DNA of 64,000 bases from Lachnospiraceae bacterium (GTDB taxonomy: Bacteria; Bacillota; Clostridia; Lachnospirales; Lachnospiraceae). How positions within the stretch are numbered: the stretch's first letter is position 1; each line of letters starts with the position of its first letter. Shown here piece by piece: positions 1 to 9,693 of this stretch. The DNA lies in NCBI GenBank assembly GCA_900771195.1, contig CAAGMZ010000020.1:96570-160569 (forward strand), in the 5' to 3' direction. The notes beneath the pieces are model-generated. The model ran no database searches, was not told the origin of the DNA, and saw only the letters and a program-made list of their open reading frames with translations. Both the position numbers and the translations under genes were made by a program.

Positions 1-1058
1 CATCCATCCACATCCTTATATACATCGCAGATATTTATGATGTCCCTGTACTTGGTTGTCACGCTGAGCACAAGAAAAATCTCCACATCAATGTCAATAT
101 CAGATTTTCTGATGCTGTCAATAAGCTCAACAACCTCTTCATGCTGCTTTTCATCCTTGTGTGAACGGCCTGCCGTATCGATAAAAATCATATTGTAAGC
201 ATCAAGGCTTCTTACTGCATCTTCCATCTCATAAGGAGTATACACGACGCTTACCGGAACATCTATTATGCTGGCATAAGTATTCAGCTGCTCGACTGCA
301 GCTATTCTGTATGTATCAGCGGTCACCATGGCAACCTTCTTATTTTCGGTAAGCTTAAATGTGGAAGCAAGCTTGGCAATCGTTGTGGTTTTACCCACAC
401 CGGTCGGTCCTATAAAAAATACGGCCTTCCTTCTTCCGTCATCCTCAATGCATTCAGGTTCCCCCAGCTTCAGAATGATTTTCTGGTACACAGAAGCAAG
501 AATGCTGTCAAGATTCGATTCCTTCTTAAGAGAACTCTCAATATCGTTAATTATTGCATTGGCATATTTCTCATCGACCTCATTTTCAATAAGTTTGTTG
601 TAAATAAGTCGAAGTGATTTAAAATTAACATTCTGCTCCCTGGTCTGTTCCTGCACTTCCGTTTCAGGCTTTTCCTCTGAATTTTCTCCCTCTTTGGTCA
701 TACGGTTCTTAAGCATGTCATGCAGGCTGTCAATTTTCTTTTCTATTACTTCCGATGCCTTTCCGCCCGCCGCCGGCTCTGTAGTATCGTCTGCACGCAG
801 ATCAATCTGTGAATTCTGCTTTCTGACAGCCTCTTTTGCAGCCTGACCGAATGAGTTTTTCATGCTGTCGGAATTTTTGGCAAATTCCTTCTCTTCAAGA
901 GCAGCCGTAATCTCCACATAATCCTTTTTGAAAAGCCTTGCAAGCCCACGCTGCTTCATGGTCTTTACATTGAGCACCACCGCTCCGGGGCCGAGCTCCT
1001 CTCTGGCTTTCATTACTGCCTCTGTTTCATTGCTTCCTGTGTATCTCTTGACTATCAT
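1..1058 (-). CDS. flhF: FlhF, SRP-type GTPase for flagellar placement (3' part beyond window)
   Basis: Signal-recognition-particle-like GTPase that helps set flagellar site and number at the membrane. The first 352 codons are present and the C-terminus runs off the left edge. The start MIVKRYTG abuts the flhA stop directly (TAA then ATG). After a variable acidic/Gln-rich N-terminal region the NG domain shows the P-loop FFIGPTGVGKTTTIAKLAS near residue 210, then DTYRIAAVEQL and the G3 motif IFIDTAGRS, all as in FlhF/FtsY/Ffh. Last visible gene of the flagellar operon; fleN/flhG and chemotaxis genes would be expected to follow outside the window. Confidence 0.95.
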   Translation of the reverse strand, partial: MIVKRYTGSNETEAVMKAREELGPGAVVLNVKTMKQRGLARLFKKDYVEITAALEEKEFAKNSDSMKNSFGQAAKEAVRKQNSQIDLRADDTTEPAAGGKASEVIEKKIDSLHDMLKNRMTKEGENSEEKPETEVQEQTREQNVNFKSLRLIYNKLIENEVDEKYANAIINDIESSLKKESNLDSILASVYQKIILKLGEPECIEDDGRRKAVFFIGPTGVGKTTTIAKLASTFKLTENKKVAMVTADTYRIAAVEQLNTYASIIDVPVSVVYTPYEMEDAVRSLDAYNMIFIDTAGRSHKDEKQHEEVVELIDSIRKSDIDIDVEIFLVLSVTTKYRDIINICDVYKDVDG

Positions 1059-3098
1059 TTATATCGTCACCATCCCAACTGACTGTAATTCTACATCTGA
1101 CTCAACCTCATTGTATGAGATGACTGTCAGATCCTTTATGTAATCGCTGGTAAGCTTTTTAAAGTAAATGCGGACTATCGGAGATGTTATCACAATAGGT
1201 GTCTTTCCCATATCCTCGAGCTTGCCTATTTCTGTTCTGACAGAATCTATCATGGTCCTTATCCTGTCAGGAGCAAGATTGATATATGAACCCTGTTCCG
1301 TGTGTTTTACCGAATTCATTATCTCCTGTTCGAGAGACGGGTCAAGCGTCACAACACTTGTAACCTCGTTAGCGGCAAAAAACTTGCTGGATATTGCCCT
1401 CTTTAAGCTCTGTCTGGCATATTCGGTAAGCACATCCGTATCTCTGGTAGAGGTTGCATGATCCGCCAGTGTCTCAAAAATCGTAAGCAGATCTCGTATG
1501 GATATTCCCTCCTCCAAAAGATTCTGCAACACCTTCTGTATCTCGCCCACGCTCATAAGCTTTGGCACAAGCTCGTCCACCAGCGTCGGATTGCTTTCTT
1601 TCAGGTTGTTGATAAGATTCTGCGTATCCTGTCTTGTGAGCAGCTCCGCAATATGTTCCTTGATAACCTCGGTAAGATGCGTCGCAATTATGGAAGGAGC
1701 ATCAACCACCGTGTACCCCAACGATTCAGCCCGCTCACGCTGGCTTTCCGTTATCCATATGGCAGGCAGATGAAATGACGGTTCAAAAGTGGGAATTCCG
1801 GAAATTTCCTCCTCCACGAACCCGGGATTCATTGCCATGTAATGGTCAAAAAGTATCTCTCCCTCGCTCACCTGTATGCCTTTTATTTTAATAATATACT
1901 GATTAGGATTCAACTGTATATTATCACGCAGACGTATGATTGGAACGACCGTACCAAGCTCAAGAGCTACCTGCCGCCTTATCATCACGACTCGGTCAAG
2001 CAAATCCCCGCCCTGATTAACATCGGCAAGCGGAATGATTCCATATCCAAACTCTAACTCTATAGGGTCAACAGACAAAAGCGAAACCACATTTTCCGGT
2101 TTTCGTATCTCCTGGGCTTCCGACTGGACCTCCTCCGTTTCGGTCTCAATCTCGGATACAGCCTGTTTCCTGTTGTTGACAAGTCCAAGGACAAAAAGTA
2201 AAACACCGAGGATAATAAACAATACCGTAGGCAAAGGAGTAGCGATTCCCATTAGCGCAATTGTGGCACCTACTATCATGAGCACCTTGGATGTGGAAAA
2301 CAGCTCGCCGACAATTTCTTCCGGCAGCTCCTCTTCCTTGGAAGCTTTGGTTACGATAATACCGGTGGACAATGATATAAGCAGCGAAGGAATCTGGCTG
2401 ACAAGTCCGTCACCTATTGTGAGGAGCGCATACTCATTGAGCGCATCGTTAAACGACATTCCCCGCCTCATGACTCCCATCAGTATACCGCCTACAAGGT
2501 TTATCACCGTTATAATAAGACCTGCGGCCGCATCTCCTTTAACATACTTCGTGGCACCATCCATGGAGCCGAAAAAAGATGCTTCCTGCTGTATCTTATC
2601 ACGCCTTATCTTGGCTTCCTTATCGGTGATGGCTCCGGTATTAAGGTCCGCATCAATAGCCATCTGCTTACCGGGCATGGCATCGAGGGTAAATCTTGCG
2701 GTAACCTCCGATACACGTTCTGAACCCTTGTTGATAACAACAAACTGTACAATCAAAAGTATTATAAAAACTATAAATCCAATAATCATGTCATTGCCGC
2801 CGACAAACTGTCCAAAAGCAACTACCACATTTCCGGGATTTCCCGTCTTGAGTATAAGCTTTGTCGATGACACATTAAGCCCTATCCTGAATATGGTCGT
2901 GAACAGCAGCATCGTAGGAAATGACTGCATATCAAGTACATCCTTGGAATAAAGTGATGTAAAAAGAATAATCAGGGCTATGGATATATTGAATGCCATG
3001 AGTATATCAAGAACAAATGACGGAACCGAAATAAAAAGGCAGACTATTGCCGTCAGCAGATAAACACCGATGAATATGTCTGTCTTTTTGAATTTCAT
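1059..3098 (-). CDS. flhA: FlhA, flagellar export gate protein
   Basis: Inner-membrane component of the flagellar type III export apparatus; its nonameric cytoplasmic ring docks chaperone-substrate complexes. About eight hydrophobic segments occupy the first ~330 residues and the cytoplasmic FlhAC region follows. The FHIPEP-type loop is recognisable at the stretch with SERVSEVTARFTLDAMPGKQ and GMSFNDALNEYALLTIGDG. I place the start at MKFKKTDIF (3098), seven codons inside the longest ORF, because an AGGAAAGGAG site lies just upstream of this ATG and inside the longer reading. Normal family length (~680). Sits between flhB and flhF. Confidence 0.96.
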   Translation of the reverse strand: MKFKKTDIFIGVYLLTAIVCLFISVPSFVLDILMAFNISIALIILFTSLYSKDVLDMQSFPTMLLFTTIFRIGLNVSSTKLILKTGNPGNVVVAFGQFVGGNDMIIGFIVFIILLIVQFVVINKGSERVSEVTARFTLDAMPGKQMAIDADLNTGAITDKEAKIRRDKIQQEASFFGSMDGATKYVKGDAAAGLIITVINLVGGILMGVMRRGMSFNDALNEYALLTIGDGLVSQIPSLLISLSTGIIVTKASKEEELPEEIVGELFSTSKVLMIVGATIALMGIATPLPTVLFIILGVLLFVLGLVNNRKQAVSEIETETEEVQSEAQEIRKPENVVSLLSVDPIELEFGYGIIPLADVNQGGDLLDRVVMIRRQVALELGTVVPIIRLRDNIQLNPNQYIIKIKGIQVSEGEILFDHYMAMNPGFVEEEISGIPTFEPSFHLPAIWITESQRERAESLGYTVVDAPSIIATHLTEVIKEHIAELLTRQDTQNLINNLKESNPTLVDELVPKLMSVGEIQKVLQNLLEEGISIRDLLTIFETLADHATSTRDTDVLTEYARQSLKRAISSKFFAANEVTSVVTLDPSLEQEIMNSVKHTEQGSYINLAPDRIRTMIDSVRTEIGKLEDMGKTPIVITSPIVRIYFKKLTSDYIKDLTVISYNEVESDVELQSVGMVTI

Positions 3099-3145
3099 GT
3101 TTTTCTCCTTTCCTGTCATTATGTAATCCCATCATCACAGGCAGT

Positions 3146-4258
3146 TTATATCTTATTCTTTAATTTCCATACAAAAGCAAGAACCTCGGCCACCGCCTGG
3201 TAAAGTTCCTGCGGAATCTGCTGATCCAAATCCACGTTGTAATATATCATCCTTGCCAGCGGTTTATTTTCAACAATCTCAACATCATTTTCCCTGGCAA
3301 TTTCCTTTATCTTCATGGCAACATAATCTGCGCCCTTCGCCACTACCACCGGAGCTTTTCCTGAATCAGGCTCGTATTTGAGAGCCACAGCCAGATGCGT
3401 GGGGTTGGTGATGACCACGTCCGCTTCCGGCACAGCCTGCATCATACGTCTTCTTGAGGCTTCCTGCATACGGCGCTTCTGGGCACTTTTTACCTCAGGG
3501 CTTCCCTCAGTGTTCTTCCACTCATCCTTCACTTCCTGCTTGGTCATCTTCATGTCCTGCTTGAACTTGAATTTCTCGAAGACATAATCAGCAACACCGA
3601 TGATAAGATAGATAACGCTTATGTTGATTCCAAGCCCAATAATAATGTCGCCCATGGCGGCAATTGCCTGCTGAAGCGTAATCTCATACAGGTTGAAAAT
3701 AATTGCTATATCATTCTTTAGCTTATTGTACGCCACAATCAGGCATACTGCAACTATTGCTATCTGTTTCAGGACATTTACCAGCGTCCTGACGCTGAAT
3801 ATCCTCTTAATGCCGCTTGCCGGGCTCAGCTTATTTCCCTTAGGTTTCATGGGCTCTGTAGCTACTTTCCACTTCACCTGCACCAGGTCACTTACAAAAG
3901 CAATGACAAAGCCTATGGCAAAAATTGGCAGCAGGATGAGGAGAATATCCTGAAGTGCAATTCGCAACACATTAACAAAATAATGACCCACATCAGTACT
4001 TTCCAGACCTGTATTTCCAAAATCGGAAATTCTTGTATAATAGCTTAAAAACCCTTCTGCGAATTTATTCCCCATTACTCCTGTATAAAACTTAAGTATC
4101 AGAAAAAAAGCAAGAAGCGTTATCGCCCCGGTCAAATCACGGCTTTTTGCAACCTGTCCTTTTTTCCGGGCATCCTCAATCTTCTTGGGCGACGCCGGTT
4201 CGGTTTTCTCTCCGCCGGGTCCATCCTTTGCAAAAAACTGAAGGTCGTATCTTATCAT
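3146..4258 (-). CDS. flhB: FlhB, export specificity switch
   Basis: Membrane protein of the export gate whose cytoplasmic domain autocleaves and switches secretion from rod/hook to filament substrates. The sequence has the N-terminal GEKTEPASPKKIEDARKKGQ stretch, four hydrophobic segments, and the autocleavage motif NPTH in VVITNPTHLAVALKY near residue 285. The start codon overlaps the fliR stop (ATGA-type overlap at 4255-4258), which implies translational coupling, and a GGGAGG site precedes it. 370 residues, normal for the family. Confidence 0.97.
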   Translation of the reverse strand: MIRYDLQFFAKDGPGGEKTEPASPKKIEDARKKGQVAKSRDLTGAITLLAFFLILKFYTGVMGNKFAEGFLSYYTRISDFGNTGLESTDVGHYFVNVLRIALQDILLILLPIFAIGFVIAFVSDLVQVKWKVATEPMKPKGNKLSPASGIKRIFSVRTLVNVLKQIAIVAVCLIVAYNKLKNDIAIIFNLYEITLQQAIAAMGDIIIGLGINISVIYLIIGVADYVFEKFKFKQDMKMTKQEVKDEWKNTEGSPEVKSAQKRRMQEASRRRMMQAVPEADVVITNPTHLAVALKYEPDSGKAPVVVAKGADYVAMKIKEIARENDVEIVENKPLARMIYYNVDLDQQIPQELYQAVAEVLAFVWKLKNKI

Positions 4259-5028
4259 GAAAGACCTCCCACAATGCTTTTGGCAGCCTGCTCCATCATA
4301 TTCATGATAAATGTTGATACTGACGGAAGCATTTCAACCGTAAGAAACATAATGCCAAGCCCGATAAGCAGCTTCATCTGTATGCCGACCGCAAACATAT
4401 TAAGCTGCGATGCCACCTTGGTCAGTATGCCGAGGATTGCATTCATCAGCATTACCGCCACAAAAACAGGAAGCGCTATCCTGAAACCCACAATAAAATA
4501 ATCAGCCAGCATTTCAACCACTGAGTCGTAAAGCGAGACATTGACCGTCATTTCTCCAATGGGAATGACAGCATAAGTATCTATGATTGCAGCCAGAAGG
4601 AACTGGTAAAGACCCGATACCATCATAAGCAGCATCACTGCATAATAATAAAACGTTCCGGAAACGGTCTGCTGTGTCTTCGTCGCCGGATCAAACATGC
4701 TGGCCATAGACAGTCCTATATTCATGTCTATAATATGTCCCGCAAAAGTAATCGTCTGGACGCAAAGGTTACATACAAATCCAAGAAGAAGTCCTATAAC
4801 GCTCTCCTTTAACACAAGCGTGGCATAATCAAGTATACCCGTATACTCCAGCGTACGGTCCGGAATAAGCATAAAAATCAGTATTGATAAAAAAACAGCC
4901 AGTCCGAGCTTTGTCCTCTGCGGAACTCCTGCCATGCCAAAAAAAGGTGCCGTATATATAAAGCTAGCTACTCGTACCAGAACAAGCAAAAATATTTCCC
5001 AGTAATTCAAAGCTATCTCAAAATTCAT
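4255..5028 (-). CDS. fliR: FliR, export gate core protein
   Basis: Single-copy integral membrane protein of the FliPQR export channel. The protein is almost entirely hydrophobic with six predicted membrane segments, about 257 residues. The longest ORF starts at a TTG overlapping the fliQ end; I prefer ATG at 5028 (MNFEIALNYWEIF), which has a GGCAGGTG-like ribosome site at normal spacing. Directly follows fliQ and overlaps flhB by four bases. Confidence 0.94.
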   Translation of the reverse strand: MNFEIALNYWEIFLLVLVRVASFIYTAPFFGMAGVPQRTKLGLAVFLSILIFMLIPDRTLEYTGILDYATLVLKESVIGLLLGFVCNLCVQTITFAGHIIDMNIGLSMASMFDPATKTQQTVSGTFYYYAVMLLMMVSGLYQFLLAAIIDTYAVIPIGEMTVNVSLYDSVVEMLADYFIVGFRIALPVFVAVMLMNAILGILTKVASQLNMFAVGIQMKLLIGLGIMFLTVEMLPSVSTFIMNMMEQAAKSIVGGLS

Positions 5029-5044
5029 AACGACACCTGCCAAA

Positions 5045-5314
5045 TCACTTTATGTACATGTTAAAATTAGACCAGAGTTCTTCCATAAATTCAGTAATGT
5101 TATTAAGCATCCATGTGCCAAATATCATCATTCCCACAAACACAGCCACTATCTTGGGCACAAATGTCAGTGTCTGCTCCTGTATGGATGTCAAAGTCTG
5201 AAAAATACTGATGACAAGCCCCACAACAAGAGAAATTATAAGAAGCGGAGCAGCACATTCGATAATAAGAAACAGCGCCTGTCTCACAACATCCATAACC
5301 TGTCCCTCTGTCAT
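5045..5314 (-). CDS. fliQ: FliQ, export gate small subunit
   Basis: Small two-helix membrane protein of the FliPQR export channel. 89 residues from ATG at 5314 (MTEGQVMDVVRQALFLII), preceded by AAGGGAG; a GTG three codons earlier is the alternative. Two long hydrophobic segments and the N-terminal EGQVMD signature match the family. Lies between fliP and fliR as in most flagellar operons. Confidence 0.95.
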   Translation of the reverse strand: MTEGQVMDVVRQALFLIIECAAPLLIISLVVGLVISIFQTLTSIQEQTLTFVPKIVAVFVGMMIFGTWMLNNITEFMEELWSNFNMYIK

Positions 5315-5331
5315 ACGAACCACTCCCTTCG

Positions 5332-6141
5332 CTAATAGAATGTCTTAACAAGATTTCCTATGATCAGATTCCATCCGTCAGCCATAACAAAAAGGAGTAT
5401 CTTGAATGGCAGCGAAATCGTTGTCGGCGGCAGCATCATCATACCCATAGACATAAGTGTGGAAGCCACAACCATATCAATTATTATAAATGGAATATAT
5501 ATCAAAAATCCGATAATAAACGCTGTTCTGAGTTCGCTGACAATGAAGCTCGGAACGAGAACATACGTAGGAATATCATCATACGTCTGCGCATCATCAA
5601 TATCTGCAATCTCCATAAACATCTTAATATCCTTGGTATTGGTCTGTTCGAACATAAAATCCCTCAGTGGCTCAATACCGATATCATAAGCCTCCTCGGC
5701 AGTTATCTCGCTGTTGGACAGAGGAACTATTGCCTCGTTGTATATCTTTCCAAAGGTAGGCGCCATTATAAAAAATGTCAGAAACAGCGAAAGCCCTACC
5801 AATACCTGATTGGGCGGTGATGTCTGTGTGCCGAGTGCTGTTCTGGTAAAATGCATCACAATAATAATTCTTGTGAAGGATGTGAGCATAATAAGAATGG
5901 AAGGTGCCAGAGCAATCACAGTAAGCACAAGCATTATCTGCAAAACACTTGCCAAGTCACTTCCATTACCAACAGTTACTCCAATTGTAAATGTATCGGG
6001 ATCTACCGCAGCGCTCTCAGTCTCCGAAAGAATATCCGAGGCCATGACACCTGTACGGTTCAACACGACATATATTGCCACAACCCCGAGGAGAACGGAC
6101 ATCTTCTTCAAAAATCCAAAAATCTCACTTCTCCTGTTCAT
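5332..6141 (-). CDS. fliP: FliP, export gate core protein
   Basis: Core subunit of the FliPQR channel. 269 residues with an N-terminal signal-like hydrophobic segment (MSVLLGVVAIYVVLNRTGV), then the FliP signatures LTSFTRIIIVMHFTR and PPNQVLVGLSLFLTFFIMAP, and the C-terminal VASTLMSMGMMMLPP block. The cleavable N-terminal segment is normal in FliP. The gene starts inside the end of fliO (17-base overlap), so the two are probably translated in a coupled way. Confidence 0.97.
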   Translation of the reverse strand: MNRRSEIFGFLKKMSVLLGVVAIYVVLNRTGVMASDILSETESAAVDPDTFTIGVTVGNGSDLASVLQIMLVLTVIALAPSILIMLTSFTRIIIVMHFTRTALGTQTSPPNQVLVGLSLFLTFFIMAPTFGKIYNEAIVPLSNSEITAEEAYDIGIEPLRDFMFEQTNTKDIKMFMEIADIDDAQTYDDIPTYVLVPSFIVSELRTAFIIGFLIYIPFIIIDMVVASTLMSMGMMMLPPTTISLPFKILLFVMADGWNLIIGNLVKTFY

Positions 6142-6505
6142 CTTCTGCCTCTTTCCCGCTGTTCACTTTAAATCTGCTGAAAACATTTCCAAAAGTTTCC
6201 GGCGTTTTTTTATCCTGTGCATCAAGCTCGAGCGAATCCTCGTTGACCTCACCGATACACGAAACCGTATCCTTGCACACAGCAATAAGATACGTCTTGT
6301 CTCCTGCCTTCACAATCTCAAGCACCTTGCTGTTAGACAGCCTGAAGCTCTCGATAACCTTGATATTGCCATGAGACATATATTTCTTCTGATGCGAACC
6401 TACGAATCTTGTGGTGAAATATGTAAGCGCCAACACAAGCGCAAATATGAGCAAAGTCACCACAAATTGTCCAATATGATTTGTTATAAGTGCACCGACA
6501 ATCAT
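6125..6505 (-). CDS. fliO: FliO-like export apparatus assembly protein
   Basis: Short bitopic membrane protein that helps assemble the FliP ring. About 126 residues: a single hydrophobic segment (residues ~10-30) and then a cytoplasmic beta-rich domain with the typical GNIKVIESFRLSNSKVLEIVKAGDKTYLIAV pattern (shown here in outline only by KVIESFRL and YLIAV). The acidic/Lys tail is charged. The start ATG at 6505 immediately follows the cheY stop; a TTG at 6514 is the alternative. Family assignment rests on size, topology and position before fliP. Confidence 0.85.
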   Translation of the reverse strand: MIVGALITNHIGQFVVTLLIFALVLALTYFTTRFVGSHQKKYMSHGNIKVIESFRLSNSKVLEIVKAGDKTYLIAVCKDTVSCIGEVNEDSLELDAQDKKTPETFGNVFSRFKVNSGKEAEDEQEK

Positions 6506-6506
6506 T

Positions 6507-6869
6507 CTAACCAACTACTTTTCTCACTGCTTCAAGAACACGGTCAGCCTGGAAAGGCTTTACAATGAAGTCCTTTGCACCTGACTGAATGGATTCAATA
6601 ACCATAGCCTGCTGACCCATTGCTGAACACATAATTACTGTAGCATCGGGGTCTGCTGCCTTAATCTTCTTAAGAGCCTGTATGCCGTCCATCTCCGGCA
6701 TGGTGATGTCCATAAGAACAAGATCCGGCTTAAGTTCAGCATACTTTTCAACTGCCTTGGCTCCGTTCTCTGCCTCTCCTGCCACATTGTACCCATTCTT
6801 TGTAAGAATGTCCTTAATCATCATTCTCATAAAAGCTGCATCGTCGCAAATCAGTATGTTCTTTGCCAT
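6507..6869 (-). CDS. cheY: CheY chemotaxis response regulator
   Basis: Stand-alone receiver domain that, when phosphorylated, binds the flagellar switch and changes rotation. 120 residues with the acidic pair in ILICDDAAFMR, the phospho-acceptor Asp in LVLMDITMPEMDG, the Ser in IMCSAMG and the Lys in IVKPFQ. The FMRMMI and SAMGQQ wording is typical of Gram-positive CheY. It lies between fliY, whose product probably dephosphorylates CheY-P, and fliO, within the motility operon. AAGGAG ribosome site. Confidence 0.97.
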   Translation of the reverse strand: MAKNILICDDAAFMRMMIKDILTKNGYNVAGEAENGAKAVEKYAELKPDLVLMDITMPEMDGIQALKKIKAADPDATVIMCSAMGQQAMVIESIQSGAKDFIVKPFQADRVLEAVRKVVG

Positions 6870-6887
6870 ATTAATCTCCTTAATCTT

Positions 6888-8126
6888 TTATTTGATAATC
6901 TCTGTAATCTTAACACCAAAACTTTCCTCAATAACCACGACTTCTCCCTTAGCAACATACTTGCCGTTAACAAGCACATCAATCGGCTCACCGGCAATCT
7001 TGTTAAGTTCAACTATCGTACCCGGAGCAAATTCAAGAATCTCCTTTATGGACTTTGTAGTCCTGCCGAGTTCAACAGTAACCTCAAGAGGAACATCCAT
7101 AATAAGATCTATATTCTCATGCCCCTCAACCGGCATGCCTCCGGTAAATGGCTGGAATGATGCCGGCTGGACATTCACATTCTGCTGCATCGGCTGAATC
7201 ATCTGCCCCTGCGGCTGCATATATGCACCCATTCCCGGCATACCGTATCCTGGCATCTGACCCATCATCTGGGGATTCATCTGCGGCTGTCCCATCATTT
7301 GAGGCTGTCCCGTCATCTGCGGCTGTCCCATCATCTGGGAATCCGGCTGTGGCTCATACGGTGCCTGCTGAGGCTGAATTTCCGGTTGTGCTGCCTGTTC
7401 AGGCGGCGTCTCGGATTTTGCCGGCTCAGATGAGCCACCCATAAGTTCATTCTCAAACGTCTCATAAATAGACCTTGCGAACTCAAATGGATAAAGCTGC
7501 ATTATCTCGCTGTCTATAAGATTGCCGACCGTCATCCTGAACGAAACTTTTACGAAAGTCTTTTTCAGGAACTCAGGAAGCTTTTTGTCCGGATCATCTT
7601 CGTTAAGATCAACAAGCGTAGCCACAGGCGGGCTTATATCGATTTTTCTGTTAAGCATCGATGACATCGACGTTGCCGCTGATCCCATCATCTGATTCAT
7701 TGCTTCTCCTATTGCGCTCAGATGAAGTTCACTTATTGCATCATCCGATACAACGCCTTCACCGCCCATCATCAGGTCAGTAATTATTTTGACATCATCT
7801 TCTCTGAGTACAAGTACGTTACTTCCGTCAAGTCCCTCCGTATACTGAATCTGAAGAAACACACAGGGCTTGTCGTAAGACTGCGTAAGCTCATCCCACT
7901 TCATATATGTAACACTGGGAGTTGTAATATTAACCTGCCTGTTCAGCAGCGTGCTGAGAGTGGTTGCCGCAGTACCCATGCTTATGTTGGATACTTCACC
8001 GATGGCATCTTTCTGTTCATCAGTAAGTGTTTCTTCCTCACTATTAGCCGCCGGATCAGATATGCTGTCCAGATTAGCGCCTGCCAACAGGGCATTTATC
8101 TCATCCTGTGATAATATACCATCCAT
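6888..8126 (-). CDS. fliY: FliY, flagellar switch protein with CheC-type phosphatase domain
   Basis: C-ring protein combining CheY-P phosphatase and FliN functions. Residues ~1-15 carry the switch peptide LSQDEINALL. Two CheC active-site motifs are visible: D40xxxE44xxN47...LS and S137...E140xxN143...S, so both phosphatase sites look intact. Residues ~225-330 form a Gln/Met/Pro-rich linker with imperfect repeats of the type MMGQPQM. Residues ~335-412 are the FliN/SpoA domain ending in GVKITEIIK. 412 residues, a little longer than B. subtilis FliY because of the linker. Confidence 0.96.
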   Translation of the reverse strand: MDGILSQDEINALLAGANLDSISDPAANSEEETLTDEQKDAIGEVSNISMGTAATTLSTLLNRQVNITTPSVTYMKWDELTQSYDKPCVFLQIQYTEGLDGSNVLVLREDDVKIITDLMMGGEGVVSDDAISELHLSAIGEAMNQMMGSAATSMSSMLNRKIDISPPVATLVDLNEDDPDKKLPEFLKKTFVKVSFRMTVGNLIDSEIMQLYPFEFARSIYETFENELMGGSSEPAKSETPPEQAAQPEIQPQQAPYEPQPDSQMMGQPQMTGQPQMMGQPQMNPQMMGQMPGYGMPGMGAYMQPQGQMIQPMQQNVNVQPASFQPFTGGMPVEGHENIDLIMDVPLEVTVELGRTTKSIKEILEFAPGTIVELNKIAGEPIDVLVNGKYVAKGEVVVIEESFGVKITEIIK

Positions 8127-8129
8127 TTT

Positions 8130-9110
8130 CTAATCATCTCCTCTCAGTATCTTTGTCAGCCTTACCGCATACTTGTCATCCGACGAACCCGGAAGTGCTT
8201 TAAATTTTTTGATATTGCCGACAAATACCTCTAATTCTTGGTCCACCGCGGTGTCCAGTTTAATTATATCTCCAACGCCAAGATTAATAAAATCATTGAC
8301 AGAAATACTGCTTGTTCCAAGAACAGCCTTTACCGGTATCGGTGCTTTAGCAATCAATGACTCGATTGCTTCTTCATATGAATTTACATCCTTATTCTGC
8401 ATCGTGGAGAACCAGTACTTGGTATTGAGCTTGTCTATTACAGGTTCCAACACAACGAACGGAAGACAGACATTCATCAGACCTTCAACGTCACCAATCT
8501 TAACATTCATGGTTATGATGGCAATCATTTCATTAGGTGATATAATCTGCGCAAACTGCGAATTTGTCTCTATCCTGTCAAGCCTCGGTTGCACAGTCAG
8601 AACATTTGCCCAGGGTGCAGCCAAAAGATTAACACAGATACTGAACATCCTTTCCAGTATAACAAGTTCAATCTCAGAAAAATCTCTTGTTGAGCCCAAT
8701 GGTGCTCCGGAGCCTCCCAACAGCCTGTCCAACATTGCATATCCAAGGTTTGATGCCATCTCTATAATAATGTTGCCCTCTAACGGTTCCATGCCCACAA
8801 TTCCAAGCAGCACCGGATTTGAAAGCGCATTGGTGAATTCCGAATATGCAACAACTTCCGAATTCACAACCTCAACCTGCACTGTACGTCTGAGATAAAC
8901 AGGAAGATTGGTAGACAGCAGCCTTCCATAATGTTCAAATATAATTTCAAGTGTTCGAAGATGTTCCTTTGAGAATTTGGCAGGTCTGGCGAAATCATAA
9001 TTCTTGACCACCTTCTCATCGGTATCCTTCATGTCATCAACGTCAAGCTCGCCGCTGCTTAGTGACTTAAGCAGATTATCTATTTCATCCTGCGAAAGTA
9101 CTTCGCCCAT
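8130..9110 (-). CDS. fliM: FliM, flagellar motor switch protein
   Basis: C-ring protein that binds CheY-P and transmits the switching signal. 326 residues. The N-terminal CheY-binding peptide LSQDEIDNLLKSL is present, followed by the CheC-like middle domain (PVYLRRTVQVEV, GGSGAPLGS) and a C-terminal SpoA domain. Stop lies four bases before the fliY start. An AAGGTGAAGG site precedes the ATG. Confidence 0.97.
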   Translation of the reverse strand: MGEVLSQDEIDNLLKSLSSGELDVDDMKDTDEKVVKNYDFARPAKFSKEHLRTLEIIFEHYGRLLSTNLPVYLRRTVQVEVVNSEVVAYSEFTNALSNPVLLGIVGMEPLEGNIIIEMASNLGYAMLDRLLGGSGAPLGSTRDFSEIELVILERMFSICVNLLAAPWANVLTVQPRLDRIETNSQFAQIISPNEMIAIITMNVKIGDVEGLMNVCLPFVVLEPVIDKLNTKYWFSTMQNKDVNSYEEAIESLIAKAPIPVKAVLGTSSISVNDFINLGVGDIIKLDTAVDQELEVFVGNIKKFKALPGSSDDKYAVRLTKILRGDD

Positions 9111-9147
9111 CTTCCTTCACCTTCCTTCAGCCAATAGTCAGCCATTA

Positions 9148-9666
9148 TTACTGCACGGTCCACTCAGTGAATGAAACTCCGTAAATACACTTGGAACCAA
9201 AAAGCTCCTGAAGCTTAGCCAAAACATCGGCAGAAATCTTAGCCTTCTCATGCTCATCATAACGATACGAGCCAATGACATCAATTATAATATTATCTAT
9301 GTTACTCATAAGCATATCAAAATTCTTGCTTATGCTCTCATAATCTTCGGATTTCTTGTTGAGAGTTACAGTCACGCCCACTCTGGCATAATGGATGCTC
9401 TCACCCTTTACCGTAGCAAAAGGAACCGTCGTATTACTTTCGCCATTGAATGTAACCACCTTATTGTCAAGGTCCTCAATGCTTACATTGCCGGCATTGT
9501 CTCCGTGATTATTGTCTCCGCCAATATTAAGATCAACTATCTGGCATATCTTATCAACCAGCTTTGATGTCTTATTAAGAGACGGAACAACCGTAAATAC
9601 TATCACCACCGACAATATGAGATTCACCAGAACAAGAGCAAGTATGATTAAATTAGTTTTTTTCAT
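9148..9666 (-). CDS. fliL: FliL-like flagellar basal-body-associated protein
   Basis: Bitopic membrane protein that encircles and supports the stator. 172 residues: one N-terminal membrane helix (residues ~7-28), a Gly/Asn/Asp-rich linker containing GGDNNHGDNAG, and an extracytoplasmic domain resembling FliL (YARVGVTVTLNKK, IIIDVIGSYRYDE). Sequence similarity to FliL is low in general; position between motB and fliM supports the call. Good AAAGGAG ribosome site. Confidence 0.85.
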   Translation of the reverse strand: MKKTNLIILALVLVNLILSVVIVFTVVPSLNKTSKLVDKICQIVDLNIGGDNNHGDNAGNVSIEDLDNKVVTFNGESNTTVPFATVKGESIHYARVGVTVTLNKKSEDYESISKNFDMLMSNIDNIIIDVIGSYRYDEHEKAKISADVLAKLQELFGSKCIYGVSFTEWTVQ

Positions 9667-9693
9667 AATATCAATTCTCCTTTGGAAAATATA

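Noticed and set aside
2035..2952. 305-codon plus-strand ORF inside flhA
   Set aside because: Fully antisense to a clear flhA; composition-driven shadow, no ribosome site or family resemblance.
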